From Aeromicrobium erythreum (GTDB taxonomy: Bacteria; Actinomycetota; Actinomycetes; Propionibacteriales; Nocardioidaceae): DNA of 64,000 bases. Position 1 is the first letter of the stretch. Each line of letters begins with the position of its first letter. Below, piece by piece: positions 41,494 through 50,036 of the stretch. Location: NCBI RefSeq assembly GCF_001509405.1, contig NZ_CP011502.1:62001-126000 (forward strand), given 5' to 3'. The translations under genes and the position numbers were made by a program. The notes under the pieces were generated by a model. The model did not search any database. It was not told the DNA's origin and saw only the letters and a list, made by a program, of their open reading frames with translations.

Positions 41494-41877
41494 TCAGTCC
41501 TCCGCGAACGAGCCGAGCACGGCGTTGACGACGGAGATGACGATCGAGGCCAGCACGGCCCAGCCGAAGCCGTCGATGAAGAACGGCGCGTTCAGGGCGT
41601 CGGCGATGCGCGACGTCAGGAGCAGCAGGACGGCGTTGATGACGACCAGCAGCAGGCCCAGGGTGAGGATGATGAAGGGCAGCGAGAGCAGCTTGATCAC
41701 CGGGGCGACGAACGTGTTGACGACGGCGAAGATCGCGGCGACCACCGCCAGCGTGATGAGCCGTTCGGAGGTCGTGTCGGTCGCGGTGCCGATGCTCATG
41801 TGCGTGCCGAGCAGCCACGCGGCGGTCGCGAGGGCCGCGGCACCGAGCACCCAGGAGGTCAGAAGTCGGGAGAGCAT
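41494..41877 (-). CDS. Phage holin family/YvlD-like small membrane protein
   Basis: A 127-residue protein with four hydrophobic segments (LTSWVLGAAALATAAWLL, LITLAVVAAIFAVVNTFV, LLSLPFIILTLGLLLVVINAVLLLL, WAVLASIVISVVNAVLG). The sequence NTFVAPVIKLLSLPFIILTLGL is the PF04020 (YvlD/phage holin family 4) signature. Despite the database name these chromosomal proteins are not tied to phage and have no known function. First gene of the unit with the phosphatase and fructosamine kinase. Confidence 0.88.
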   Translation of the reverse strand: MLSRLLTSWVLGAAALATAAWLLGTHMSIGTATDTTSERLITLAVVAAIFAVVNTFVAPVIKLLSLPFIILTLGLLLVVINAVLLLLTSRIADALNAPFFIDGFGWAVLASIVISVVNAVLGSFAED

Positions 41878-41936
41878 GCGTCGATCATGGCAGCGTGCGC
41901 GACGTCGGCGCGACGTGCGCCGGAACGCGTTCCGCG

Positions 41937-42902
41937 TCAGGTGAGCGGTGGCAGCTCGTCGGGGTGCGGGTCGCGCCGTGCGGTCTGCGCCAGCACGATG
42001 CCGAGGAGCACCATGGCGACGCCGCCGAGCTGCACCGCCGTGAGCGACTCGGCGTACCAGCCCCACCCGACGAGCGACGCGACCACCGGCTCGAGCATCG
42101 CGACGACGCTGACCACGGTCGCCGGGAGGGCCCGCAGGGCGAGCAGCAGGAGGAAGAACGGGGTGACGGTGCCGAGCAGCACGATCCACGCCATCGCCGC
42201 CCAGGCCGGGACGGTGAGGTCGTCGAGCCGGCCGAGCATCGAGGCGTCGGCGCCGAGCGCGTCGGCCCGCCACACGGGTGCGACGACGTTCATGAGGACG
42301 GCGGCGAGGGCGAACGCCCAGACGATGTGGTGGAGCGGGTCCGCGGACACCCCGTCGTCCTCGCCGAGCAGGAAGTAGCTCGCGAAGCAGACCGCCGCCA
42401 GCAGCGCCGCGGCGACGCCGAGGCCGTCGAACGCGAGCCCGGACCACACCTGGCTCACGACGGCCAGCCCGGCGAGGGTGAGGCCCAGCGCCGGCCACAT
42501 CCGTGCGTGCACGGGACGGCGTCGGGCGAACCGCACCCACAGCACGACCAGGACGGGGCCCGTGTACTCCAGCAGCAGGGCGATGCCGAGCGGCAGGCGG
42601 TTGATGGCGACGTTGTAGAAGCCCTGGAGCCCCGCGATGCCCAGCACGCCGAGGCCCAGGAGCAGGGGGAGGCGGCGCAGCGTCGGCAGGCGCAGCGCGC
42701 GCCGGTCGACCACGAGCGCGACGACCACCAGCACGACGAGGGCGGCCGTGATGCGGACGGTCGTGAACGTCGCCTCGTCGGTGCCGGAGCGCAGGGGGAT
42801 GCGCGACGCGCCCGCGTTGAGGCCGAACAGGACGGCGGCCGTGAGGACGAGCGCGTACCCGACCAGGGGCGACCGCACGACACGCTGCTCGGAGAGGCTC
42901 AC
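41937..42902 (-). CDS. EamA family transporter (RhtA-like)
   Basis: A 321-residue, ten-helix DMT transporter with two EamA domains. The first has LTAAVLFGLNAGASRIPLRSG and LEYTGPVLVVLWVRF; the second has VCFASYFLLGEDDG, LLLALRALPATVVSVVAMLEPVVASLVGW and GGVAMVLLGIVLAQ. The LEYTGP motif is typical of amino-acid exporters of the RhtA type; threonine/homoserine export is only a guess. The start GTG 42902 diverges from the hisC-like gene by 77 bp. Confidence 0.88.
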   Translation of the reverse strand: MSLSEQRVVRSPLVGYALVLTAAVLFGLNAGASRIPLRSGTDEATFTTVRITAALVVLVVVALVVDRRALRLPTLRRLPLLLGLGVLGIAGLQGFYNVAINRLPLGIALLLEYTGPVLVVLWVRFARRRPVHARMWPALGLTLAGLAVVSQVWSGLAFDGLGVAAALLAAVCFASYFLLGEDDGVSADPLHHIVWAFALAAVLMNVVAPVWRADALGADASMLGRLDDLTVPAWAAMAWIVLLGTVTPFFLLLLALRALPATVVSVVAMLEPVVASLVGWGWYAESLTAVQLGGVAMVLLGIVLAQTARRDPHPDELPPLT

Positions 42903-42979
42903 GGCAGCATCATCGTGGCCTGCGGTGCCGGGGACGTCGGCGGGTCGAGCCGGGAGGCGGGGGGCTTACGCTCGGGCCC

Positions 42980-44050
42980 ATGACCGTCCCCTCGCCCCGT
43001 CCCGTGTTCGACGCGATCCCCGGGTACAAGGCCGGTCGGCCCGCGGAGCACGACGAGCTGAAGCTGTCGAGCAACGAGAACCCGTTCCCGCCCCTGCCGG
43101 GCGTCGTGGAGCGGGCCGCGGCCGAGCTGGCGCGCATCAACCGCTACCCCGACGCCGGGGTCGCGCGGCTGCACGCGGCGCTGTCGCGGCACCTGTCGCG
43201 CCCGGAGGACACGTTCGCCGCCGGCACCGGCTCGGTGGCGGTGCTGTTCTCGCTGCTCGACGCGTACTGCGGCCCGGGCGACGAGGTCGTGACGGCGTGG
43301 CGCTCGTTCGAGGCGTACCCGATCGCCGTCACCGTCACGGGCGCCACGCACGTGACGGTGCCGCTGCGTGCCGACCACACCCACGACCTCGACGCGATGG
43401 CCGCCGCCGTCACCGACCGCACGCGCGTGGTCGTGGTGTGCACGCCCAACAACCCGACCGGTCCCGTGGTGCGGCACGACGAGCTGGAGCGGTTCGTCGC
43501 CGCCCTGCCGTCGTCGGTGCTCGTGGTGGTCGACGAGGCGTACGTCGAGTTCGTCCGCGACCCCGACGCCGCGCGGGGCCTCGACCTGCAGGCCCGCTTC
43601 GACAACGTGCTGGTGCTGCGCACCTTCTCGAAGGCCTACGGGCTCGCGGGGCTGCGCGTCGGCTACCTCGTCGGCCACCCCGACGTCGCCGCGGCCGTCC
43701 GCAAGGCGACGCCCCCGTTCAGCGTCAGCGACGTCGCGCAGGCTGCCGCGGTGGCGTCGCTGGACGCCGCCGACGAGCTCGCCGCCCGCGTCGAGGAGGT
43801 CGTGCAGGGTCGCGCGCTGCTGCTGGAGGGCCTGCGCGCCCAGGGCTGGACCCTGCCCGACAGCCAGGCGAACTTCGTGTGGCTGCCGTCGGACCAGGGC
43901 CCGCAGCTCGCCGAGGCCTTCTGGCCCGTCGCGGTCCGCCCCTTCCCGGGCGCGGTGGCGGACGGCGGCGGCGTGCGGGTCAGCGTCGGCACGACGTCGG
44001 CCAACGAGCGCCTCCTCGACGTCGCCGCGCGCCACCTGACGGGACGGTAG
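42980..44050 (+). CDS. Histidinol-phosphate/aromatic aminotransferase (HisC/Pat-like)
   Basis: A 356-residue fold-type I PLP aminotransferase with SSNENPFPPLPGV at the N-terminus, VVVVCTPNNPTGPVV, VVVDEAYVEFV and the PLP Lys in LRTFSKAYGLAGLRVGYLVG. HisC and the aromatic transaminase Pat are hard to separate. No his genes are adjacent, so a Pat-like role in phenylalanine/tyrosine synthesis or a second HisC is likely. It is a single gene followed by the palindrome array at 44072-44312. Confidence 0.88.
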   Translation: MTVPSPRPVFDAIPGYKAGRPAEHDELKLSSNENPFPPLPGVVERAAAELARINRYPDAGVARLHAALSRHLSRPEDTFAAGTGSVAVLFSLLDAYCGPGDEVVTAWRSFEAYPIAVTVTGATHVTVPLRADHTHDLDAMAAAVTDRTRVVVVCTPNNPTGPVVRHDELERFVAALPSSVLVVVDEAYVEFVRDPDAARGLDLQARFDNVLVLRTFSKAYGLAGLRVGYLVGHPDVAAAVRKATPPFSVSDVAQAAAVASLDAADELAARVEEVVQGRALLLEGLRAQGWTLPDSQANFVWLPSDQGPQLAEAFWPVAVRPFPGAVADGGGVRVSVGTTSANERLLDVAARHLTGR

Positions 44051-44071
44051 CGTCTGGGCCTGCGGCTGCCC

Positions 44072-44123
44072 ATCGGTGGCGGGGCAACCGCAGGAGTGCT
44101 CTTCAGGTTGAGGATCCACCGCT
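44072..44123 (+). repeat. Palindromic repeat family D, copy 1 (52 bp)
   Basis: Starts ATCGGTGGCGGGGCAACCGC and ends TTGAGGATCCACCGCT. It has the same plan as copy 2: GGTGG...CCACC outer arms and an AACC...GGTT inner arm, but with several mismatches. Confidence 0.65.
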
Positions 44124-44140
44124 GGGCGCTGTGGGCGCGG

Positions 44141-44192
44141 ATCGGTGGCTGAGCAACCGCAGAGCCGCTCCTGCGGTTGATGATCCACCGAT
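44141..44192 (+). repeat. Palindromic repeat family D, copy 2 (52 bp)
   Basis: ATCGGTGG pairs with CCACCGAT and, inside a 6/6 internal loop, AACCGCAG pairs with CTGCGGTT around an 8-nt loop. A REP-like two-stem hairpin. The distance from copy 1 is 69 bp start to start, in the same orientation. Confidence 0.75.
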
Positions 44193-44196
44193 CGCA

Positions 44197-44312
44197 CGGT
44201 GGAGAGCCCACCGCGCCCCCTCAGCGGTGAGAATCCCACCTTCTCGGCGCTGGGACGGTGGAGAACCCACCGCCGGAGGGGTCGCGCGCCCCATGCGGTG
44301 GAGAACCCACCG
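44197..44312 (+). repeat. Cluster of short hairpins with core CGGTGGAGAACCCACCG
   Basis: Three 17-bp copies, at 44197-44213, 44256-44272 and 44296-44312 (the first with AGAGC in the loop), plus a decayed copy near 44224-44239. Each has 6-bp arms CGGTGG/CCACCG. They share the GGTGG/CCACC word with the 52-bp copies just upstream, so they may be remnants or minimal forms of that element. Confidence 0.7.
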
Positions 44313-44435
44313 CCAAGGGGAGTGGAGCCCCGGGAGCGGAGCCGCCCCGCGCCCACCGCCGGTCGGGGCTTCTCGGGACGCAGGTCGAGACCCACCGCAG
44401 CCCACGCAGCCGCAGGCCGAGACCCCACCCCAGGA

Positions 44436-46166
44436 TCAGGGCGCCAGCCAGGCGTGGATCAACGGCACGACCGACGCGCCCTCGCCGCTGGCGGAGGCGA
44501 CGCGCTTCATGGAGCCGGAGCGGATGTCGCCCACGGCGAACACGCCGGGTGCGGTGGTGGCCAGGGTGTCGGGCGGGACGATCGCGTCGGAGGCCCACGG
44601 GCCGGGCACGCCGCCCGGGCCGAGCCAGGCCTCCTTGGGCACGTCGCGGCCGGTGAGCACGAAGCCGCGCGGGTCGCGCGCGACCGTCGGGGGCAGCCAG
44701 CCGCAGGTCGGCCGGGCGCCGAGCAGGAGGAACAGGCCCGCGGCCGGCACGCGCTCGACCTCGCCCGACGCGTTCGTGCGCAGGTCGAGCCACTCGAGCA
44801 GGCCCGCGCCGCCGCCGTCGACCACCTCGACGCCGACCCGCACGTGGACGCGCTCGTTCCAGCGCAGCTCGTCGATGAGGTACTGCGACATCGTCTCGGT
44901 GAGGTCGCGGCGGACCACGATCGTCACCGACGACGCGAAGCGGGCGAGGTGGATCGCCGCCTGGCCGGCGGAGTTGCCGCCGCCGACCACGACGACGGGC
45001 TGGCCCTCGACCTCCGGGGCCGCCGTCATCGCGGACCCGTAGTACACGCCGCGACCCACGAGCTCCTCGACCGACGCGACGCCCAGGTGGCGGTAGGCGA
45101 CACCCGTCGCGATGACGACGGAGCGCGCCCGCACGTGCCCGCCGCCGGGTGTGGTGAGCACGTGCTCGCGCTCGTCGTGGGCCAGCGACGCGTCGCACGG
45201 CTGCAGCGCGTCGACCTCCCAGCCGGTGAGGAAGCGTGCGCCGAAGCGGACTGCTTGGTTGCGGGCGCGCTGCGCGAGCCGCATGCCCGACACGCCTCGC
45301 GGGAAGCCGAGGTAGTTGCGGATCATCGAGCTCGTGCCGGCCTGGCCGCCGACCGCCTCGGCCTCCAGCACGACGGTGCTGAGGCCCTCGCTGGCCGCGT
45401 ACACGGCGGTGGCGAGACCGGCTGGCCCGGCACCGACGACGGCGACGTCGACCACGTCGGTCAGCACCGTCTCCCCGCTGGAGCCGTTCAGGGCCTGCGC
45501 GACCTCGCGCACCGACGTCGCCACGAACGGCGCGCGGTAGACGCTCGCCACCACCGGCTCGCCCGGCGCCTCGGCCGTGCCCGACTCCTGGCGCGTGGTG
45601 GCGAGCTCGGCCAGGATCTCGCGGCCGACGTCGCTGTCGGGGTGGTGGACGCCCGCGGGGATACCCATCCGGTGGGCGAAGTCGCGGACGGCCGCGGTGA
45701 GCGGGTTGCCCGGCCTCGACACGAGCCGGATGGTCTCGACCTCGGGTCGCGCCACGGTGGAGCCCCAGTCCGACAGCAGCTCGACGACGGCGGCGTGGAA
45801 CTCCTCGTCGCGCAGGCCGCGGGGCATGAGCAGGAAGGCGTCGAACTTCCCGTGTGCCAGACCCGGGCGCAGGCGGGCGCCCTCCTCGAGGAACCGCTCC
45901 CAGGGCACCGTCACGAGCCGGCGGGCCGTCGGGACGACGCGCCGCCACGCGGCGAACGACGTCCAGACGTCGGCGTCGGGGAGGCCGGCGTCCTGCACGA
46001 GCAGGGCGATCTGCCGGTCGGCGGCGCACAGCCGCTCGAGCAGCGCGGTCGCGTCGGCGCACGTGCGCACGACGCGGACGTCGTAGTCGCGGTGGTAGCG
46101 ACGGAACTCGTCGTCGAGGTGGGAGGCGTGCTCGTCGCTCGCCAGGACGATCACCGGGTGGTCCAC
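44436..46166 (-). CDS. Receiver-like domain fused to a thioredoxin-reductase-like FAD oxidoreductase lacking CxxC
   Basis: A 576-residue fusion. Residues 1-130 resemble a response-regulator receiver (acidic DE at 11-12, candidate Asp59 in [10 protein letters not shown]), but the usual LLKP Lys reads LLMP. Residues about 245-576 are a thioredoxin-reductase-like module with FAD site [20 protein letters not shown](P)H site [18 protein letters not shown] and the C-terminal FAD motif [23 protein letters not shown]. The redox CxxC expected after GVAYR and before the NAD(P)H site is absent ([10 protein letters not shown]). Start GTG 46166. It diverges from the bkd operon. Its electron acceptor is unknown. 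Confidence 0.85.
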   Translation of the reverse strand: MDHPVIVLASDEHASHLDDEFRRYHRDYDVRVVRTCADATALLERLCAADRQIALLVQDAGLPDADVWTSFAAWRRVVPTARRLVTVPWERFLEEGARLRPGLAHGKFDAFLLMPRGLRDEEFHAAVVELLSDWGSTVARPEVETIRLVSRPGNPLTAAVRDFAHRMGIPAGVHHPDSDVGREILAELATTRQESGTAEAPGEPVVASVYRAPFVATSVREVAQALNGSSGETVLTDVVDVAVVGAGPAGLATAVYAASEGLSTVVLEAEAVGGQAGTSSMIRNYLGFPRGVSGMRLAQRARNQAVRFGARFLTGWEVDALQPCDASLAHDEREHVLTTPGGGHVRARSVVIATGVAYRHLGVASVEELVGRGVYYGSAMTAAPEVEGQPVVVVGGGNSAGQAAIHLARFASSVTIVVRRDLTETMSQYLIDELRWNERVHVRVGVEVVDGGGAGLLEWLDLRTNASGEVERVPAAGLFLLLGARPTCGWLPPTVARDPRGFVLTGRDVPKEAWLGPGGVPGPWASDAIVPPDTLATTAPGVFAVGDIRSGSMKRVASASGEGASVVPLIHAWLAP

Positions 46167-46191
46167 GGAGCCAGTGTAGGAAGCCGCGCAC

Positions 46192-46220
46192 TTGGCGTCG
46201 TCCCTGCGACCGGCTACGGT
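46192..46220 (+). promoter_or_regulatory. Sigma-A-like promoter of the bkd operon
   Basis: TTGGCG (46192-46197) and TACGGT (46215-46220) are separated by exactly 17 bp. Transcription would begin near 46227, leaving a leader of about 115 nt before the E1 alpha ATG at 46343. This is the best promoter match found in the window. Confidence 0.5.
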
Positions 46221-46229
46221 GACGACAGG

Positions 46230-46245
46230 TGTGACTGCGGTCACG
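46230..46245. promoter_or_regulatory. CRP/GlxR-like palindrome downstream of the bkd promoter
   Basis: TGTGACTGCGGTCACG fits TGTGA-N6-TCAC(A/G), the actinobacterial CRP/GlxR pattern, with GTGAC/GTCAC arms. Located at about +3 to +18, binding would repress by road-block. It is equally compatible with another regulator whose site contains GTGAC/GTCAC. Confidence 0.5.
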
Positions 46246-46342
46246 CCCCCGACCAGGACGTCTGCGCCACCACTGCAGGCCATCGGTCCCGTACCGCCCC
46301 ACCGCCGTGGAGACCCCACGCCGGACGCGAGAGGAACAGCGC

Positions 46343-47503
46343 ATGACCGTACCCGTGCACACCCCCGGCCCCGAGACGGTGCGGCCGGTGACCACGCCGG
46401 CCACCGTCGACACCGAGCTCGTCCAGCTCCTGACGCCCGAGGGACGGCGTGTCGAGCACGAGCGCTACGCCTTCGACGGCGACGACGAGAGCATCCGGTC
46501 GCTGTACCGCGACCTCCTCCTCGTCCGGCGGATCGACCACGAGGCGCACGCGCTGCAGCGTCACGGCGAGCTCGGCCTGTGGGCGCAGTGCCTGGGCCAG
46601 GAGGCCGCCCAGGTCGGCTCGGGCCGCGCGCTCCGTACGCAGGACTTCGCGTTCCCGACCTACCGCGAGCACGGCGTCGCCTGGTGCCGCGGCATCGATC
46701 CGGCCAGGCTGCTCGGTCTGTTCCGCGGCGTGGAGCTCGGCGGCTGGGACCCCGCCGAGACCGGCATGGCGCTCTACAGCATCATCATCGGCGCGCAGAC
46801 CATGCACGCCACCGGCTACGCCATGGCGCTGCAGCGCGACGGCGCCGTCGGCACGGGCGACCCGGCGCGCGACGCCGCCGCCCTCGCGTACTTCGGCGAC
46901 GGGGCCAGCAGCCAGGGCGACGTGCACGAGGCGTTCGTGTGGGCGTCGTCGTTCAACGCGCCCGTCGTGTTCTTCTGCCAGAACAACCACTGGGCCATCT
47001 CGGTGCCGCTCGCGCGCCAGAGCCGCACCCCGCTCGTGCAGCGCGCCGCGGGCTACGGCTTCGGCGGCGTGCGCGTCGACGGCAACGACGTGCTCGCCGT
47101 GCACGCGGTCACGCAGGCCGCGCTGCAGCGGGCCCGCGACGGCGAGGGTCCGACGCTCGTCGAGGCGGTCACCTACCGCATGGGTGCGCACACGACGTCC
47201 GACGACCCGACCCGCTACCGCGACACGGCGGAGGTCGAGGCGTGGCGGCACCGCGACCCTCTGGCCCGGGTGGAGCGCCACCTGCGCGAGCTCGACACGC
47301 CCGAGTCGTTCTTCACCGACCTGCAGACGGAGGCCGACGACCTCGGCGCCCACCTGCGCGAGGCCTGCCGGTCCCTGCCCGAGCCCGACCTCGGAGCGCT
47401 GTTCGACGGCGTCTACGCCGACGCGCACCCCGAGCTGGCCGCGCAGAAGGCCGAGTACCTCGCGTACCGCGACTCCTTCGACACCGAGGGTGGTGCGGCA
47501 TGA
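46343..47503 (+). CDS. bkdA: Branched-chain 2-oxoacid dehydrogenase E1 alpha subunit
   Basis: A 386-residue thiamine-diphosphate enzyme subunit. The ThDP/Mg motif is [33 protein letters not shown] (GDG...NN), with [18 protein letters not shown] residues and [14 protein letters not shown] upstream; the phosphorylation-loop-like [16 protein letters not shown] follows. Together with E1 beta and E2 it decarboxylates 2-oxo acids from Val, Leu and Ile to acyl-CoA, feeding the acyl-CoA-using routes. ATG 46343 follows GAGAGGAA. Its stop overlaps E1 beta (ATGA). A pyruvate dehydrogenase role is less likely in actinobacteria. Confidence 0.88.
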   Translation: MTVPVHTPGPETVRPVTTPATVDTELVQLLTPEGRRVEHERYAFDGDDESIRSLYRDLLLVRRIDHEAHALQRHGELGLWAQCLGQEAAQVGSGRALRTQDFAFPTYREHGVAWCRGIDPARLLGLFRGVELGGWDPAETGMALYSIIIGAQTMHATGYAMALQRDGAVGTGDPARDAAALAYFGDGASSQGDVHEAFVWASSFNAPVVFFCQNNHWAISVPLARQSRTPLVQRAAGYGFGGVRVDGNDVLAVHAVTQAALQRARDGEGPTLVEAVTYRMGAHTTSDDPTRYRDTAEVEAWRHRDPLARVERHLRELDTPESFFTDLQTEADDLGAHLREACRSLPEPDLGALFDGVYADAHPELAAQKAEYLAYRDSFDTEGGAA

Positions 47504-48516
47504 GCACCAGCGCCAGCACCGCCACGAGCGAGCGCACGTCGGCGGTGGGCCAGCGGCTCAGCCTCGGCAAGGCGATCAACGCCGGTCTGCGGGCCGCCAT
47601 GGAGGCCGACCCGAAGGTCGTCGTCATGGGGGAGGACGTCGGCCCGCTCGGCGGCGTCTTCCGGGTGACGGAGGGCCTGCAGAAGGACTTCGGTGACGAC
47701 CGGGTCATCGACACGCCGCTGGGCGAGTCGGGCATCGTCGGGGCCGCCGTCGGCATGATGCTGCGCGGCTATCGGCCGGTGGTGGAGATCCAGTTCGACG
47801 GCTTCGTCTACCCCGCCTACGACCAGATCGTCAGCCAGGTCGCCAAGCTGCACGCCCGCAGCCAGGGCGTCGTGCGGATGCCGGCCGTCATCCGCATCCC
47901 GTTCGGCGGCGGCATCGGCGCGGTCGAGCACCACTCGGAGAGCCCGGAGGCGCAGTTCTGCCTGACGGCGGGGCTGCGCGTGGTGAGCCCGTCGAACGCC
48001 CACGACGCGTACTGGATGATCCAGCAGGCGATCGCGAGCGACGACCCGGTCGTGTTCATGGAGCCCAAGCGTCGCTACTGGGACGCGGGGCCGGTGGGCC
48101 AGGAGTCGACGCCGCTGCACGCGTCGCAGGTGGTGCGCGACGGTCGCCACGCCACCCTGCTCGCCTACGGGCCGATGGTCCGCACGTGCCTGGAGTCGGC
48201 GGAGGCGGCCGCGGAGGACGGCGTCGACCTCGAGGTGATCGACCTGCGCACCCTCAGCCCGCTCGACCTCGGGCCCGTGCACGAGTCCGTGCGCCGCACC
48301 GGTCGCGCGGTCGTCGTGCACGAGGCGTCGCGCACGCTCGGCCTCGGCGCCGAGATCGCCGCCCGCGTGCAGGAGGAGTGCTTCTACTCCCTCGAGGCGC
48401 CGGTGCTGCGCGTCACCGGCTACGACCTGCCCTACCCGCCCAGTCGGGTGGAGGAGGAGTTCCTGCCCGACCTCGACCGTGTGCTCGACGCCGTCGACCG
48501 CGCGATGGCGTTCTGA
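47500..48516 (+). CDS. bkdB: Branched-chain 2-oxoacid dehydrogenase E1 beta subunit
   Basis: A 338-residue transketolase-like subunit. Motifs are VVVMGEDVGPLGGVFRVTEGL, DTPLGESGIVGAAVGMMLRGYRPVVEIQFDGFVYPAYDQI, the GGGIGAVEHHSESPEA loop with the catalytic-region His residues, and the C-terminal TGYDLPYPPSRVEEEFLPD. It forms the alpha2beta2 E1 heterotetramer with the preceding gene. ATGA overlap with E1 alpha; 12 bp before E2. Confidence 0.9.
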   Translation: MSTSASTATSERTSAVGQRLSLGKAINAGLRAAMEADPKVVVMGEDVGPLGGVFRVTEGLQKDFGDDRVIDTPLGESGIVGAAVGMMLRGYRPVVEIQFDGFVYPAYDQIVSQVAKLHARSQGVVRMPAVIRIPFGGGIGAVEHHSESPEAQFCLTAGLRVVSPSNAHDAYWMIQQAIASDDPVVFMEPKRRYWDAGPVGQESTPLHASQVVRDGRHATLLAYGPMVRTCLESAEAAAEDGVDLEVIDLRTLSPLDLGPVHESVRRTGRAVVVHEASRTLGLGAEIAARVQEECFYSLEAPVLRVTGYDLPYPPSRVEEEFLPDLDRVLDAVDRAMAF

Positions 48517-48528
48517 GGGGATGAGCTG

Positions 48529-49896
48529 ATGAGCGAGTTCAGGCTGCCCGACGTGGGCGAGGGACTGACCGAGGCCGAGGTGCTCACGTGGCACGTGGCC
48601 GTCGGCGACGTGGTCGAGGTCAACCAGACGATCGTCGACATCGAGACCGCGAAGTCGGTCGTGGAGCTGCCCAGCCCGTTCGCGGGCGAGGTGACGGCGC
48701 TGCTGGTGCCGGAGGGCACGACCGTGCCGGTGGGCACCCCGATCATCGCGATCGGCGGGCCGACGGGGCCGGTCGTCCCCGACGACGCGTCGTCGCTGGT
48801 CGAGGCCGACGAGCCGGCGGACGACGAGGGGCCGGCGGACCCGTCGGCCGGGGAGAAGCGCGAGCCCGTGCTGGTCGGCTACGGCGTGCGCACCGCCTCG
48901 ACGCGCCGACGTCGGCGCAAGGGCGACGCGTCCGTGCAGGCCGCTGAACCGTCCGGTGGGGTGACCACGCTGGAGCGGCCGACGGAGTCCGAGCCGCGCC
49001 CGCGTGACGTGCGGGCCCTGGCGAAGCCGCCGGTGCGCAAGCTGGCGAAGGACCACGGTGTCGACCTGCTCGACGTGCCGTGCGACGGTCCGGTGGTCAC
49101 ACGCGCCGACGTCGAGGCGTTCATCGCCGGCCGACGTCCCACGGTCGCGGCGCCCGCTGCCGCGCCGGTGCGGTCGGTGGAGGGTGACACGCGCATCCCG
49201 GTCAAGGGCGTGCGCAAGGCCACCGCGCAGGCCATGGTCAGCTCGGCGTTCAGTGCACCGCACGTCACCGAGTGGGTCACGCTCGACGTGAGCGCGACGA
49301 TGGAGCTCGTCGAGCGGCTCAAGGCCGACCGTCGGTTCGCGGGCGTGAAGGTGTCGCCGACGCTCGTCGTCGCGAAGGCCGTGTGCCTGGCGCTGTCGCG
49401 CACGCCCGAGCTGAACGCCAGCTGGGACGAGGCCGCGCAGGAGATCGTGCTGAAGGGGTCGGTGAACCTGGGCGTCGCCGCGGCCACCGACCGTGGGCTC
49501 GTGGTGCCGAACATCCCGGGTGCCGACCGGATGAGCCTGCTGGAGCTCGGGGAGGCGCTGGCCGACCTGACGGCCACCGCCCGCGCCGGCCGCACCCAGC
49601 CCGCGCAGATGAGCGGCGGCACGTTCACGATCACCAACGTCGGCGTGTTCGGCGTCGACGCGGGCACGCCCATCCTCAACCCGGGCGAGACGGGCATCCT
49701 GTGCGTCGGGCAGATCGACCGGCGTCCCTGGGTGGTCGGACCGGATGCCGGAGGTGCCGAGCGGATCGAGCCGCGGTGGGTCACGACGCTCGCGGTGAGC
49801 TTCGACCACCGGGTCGTCGACGGCCAGCAGGGCTCGCGCTTCCTCGCCGACGTGGCGTCGATCCTGCGCGACCCCGCCCTCGCCCTCACCTTCTGA
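48529..49896 (+). CDS. bkdC: Dihydrolipoamide acyltransferase (E2) of the 2-oxoacid dehydrogenase complex
   Basis: A 455-residue E2: one N-terminal lipoyl domain with lipoyl-Lys42 (DIETAKSVVELPSP), a Pro/Ala/Asp-rich linker, an E1/E3-binding domain at about 160-198 (RALAKPPVRKLAKDHGVDL), a second linker, and the catalytic domain (about 225-455) with VSFDHRVVDGQQ carrying the HxxxDG catalytic His. No E3 gene is adjacent; the shared dihydrolipoamide dehydrogenase must be elsewhere. Followed by two perfect palindromes, the probable terminator. Confidence 0.9.
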   Translation: MSEFRLPDVGEGLTEAEVLTWHVAVGDVVEVNQTIVDIETAKSVVELPSPFAGEVTALLVPEGTTVPVGTPIIAIGGPTGPVVPDDASSLVEADEPADDEGPADPSAGEKREPVLVGYGVRTASTRRRRRKGDASVQAAEPSGGVTTLERPTESEPRPRDVRALAKPPVRKLAKDHGVDLLDVPCDGPVVTRADVEAFIAGRRPTVAAPAAAPVRSVEGDTRIPVKGVRKATAQAMVSSAFSAPHVTEWVTLDVSATMELVERLKADRRFAGVKVSPTLVVAKAVCLALSRTPELNASWDEAAQEIVLKGSVNLGVAAATDRGLVVPNIPGADRMSLLELGEALADLTATARAGRTQPAQMSGGTFTITNVGVFGVDAGTPILNPGETGILCVGQIDRRPWVVGPDAGGAERIEPRWVTTLAVSFDHRVVDGQQGSRFLADVASILRDPALALTF

Positions 49897-49919
49897 CCGC
49901 ATCTCGCCCGCGCAGACGG

Positions 49920-49953
49920 TGCGCGTTTGCGTGGGGCCCCACGCAAACGCGCA
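49920..49953. repeat. Perfect palindrome family E, copy 1 (34 bp)
   Basis: The 24-bp core is GTTTGCGTGGGG plus its reverse complement CCCCACGCAAAC. Copy-specific flanks TGCGC/GCGCA extend it to 34 bp without mismatch. It lies 24 bp after the bkdC stop codon. Confidence 0.85.
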
Positions 49954-49980
49954 GTTCGGGCGCATGGTTGCGGTGGGGGG

Positions 49981-50014
49981 AGCCTGTTTGCGTGGGGCCC
50001 CACGCAAACAGGCT
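49981..50014. repeat. Perfect palindrome family E, copy 2 (34 bp)
   Basis: Same 24-bp core as copy 1, but extended by different flanks AGCCT/AGGCT that again pair perfectly. The centres of the two copies are 61 bp apart. Located between convergent bkdC and the DUF1684 gene, so it is likely used as a bidirectional terminator. Confidence 0.85.
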
Positions 50015-50036
50015 CGACCGGTCGGGTGGTGGGGGG

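Larger units (their letters stand above)
44051..44435. other. Gene-free intergenic region holding the family D palindrome array
   Basis: This 385-bp stretch between two convergent genes contains no convincing coding sequence. It holds two 52-bp and at least three 17-bp palindromes, and about 120 bp of GC-rich sequence (44313-44435) with words such as GAGACCCACCGCAG that resemble decayed copies. Confidence 0.7.

Noticed and set aside
41494..41877. Phage holin as evidence of a prophage.
   Set aside because: The family name is misleading. The protein is a chromosomal YvlD-type membrane protein in an operon with a phosphatase and fructosamine kinase, and no phage genes are nearby.
44197..44312. 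CRISPR array.
   Set aside because: The repeats are 17-bp palindromes with unequal spacing (about 40-60 bp), variable sequence and no cas genes. They fit REP-like elements instead.
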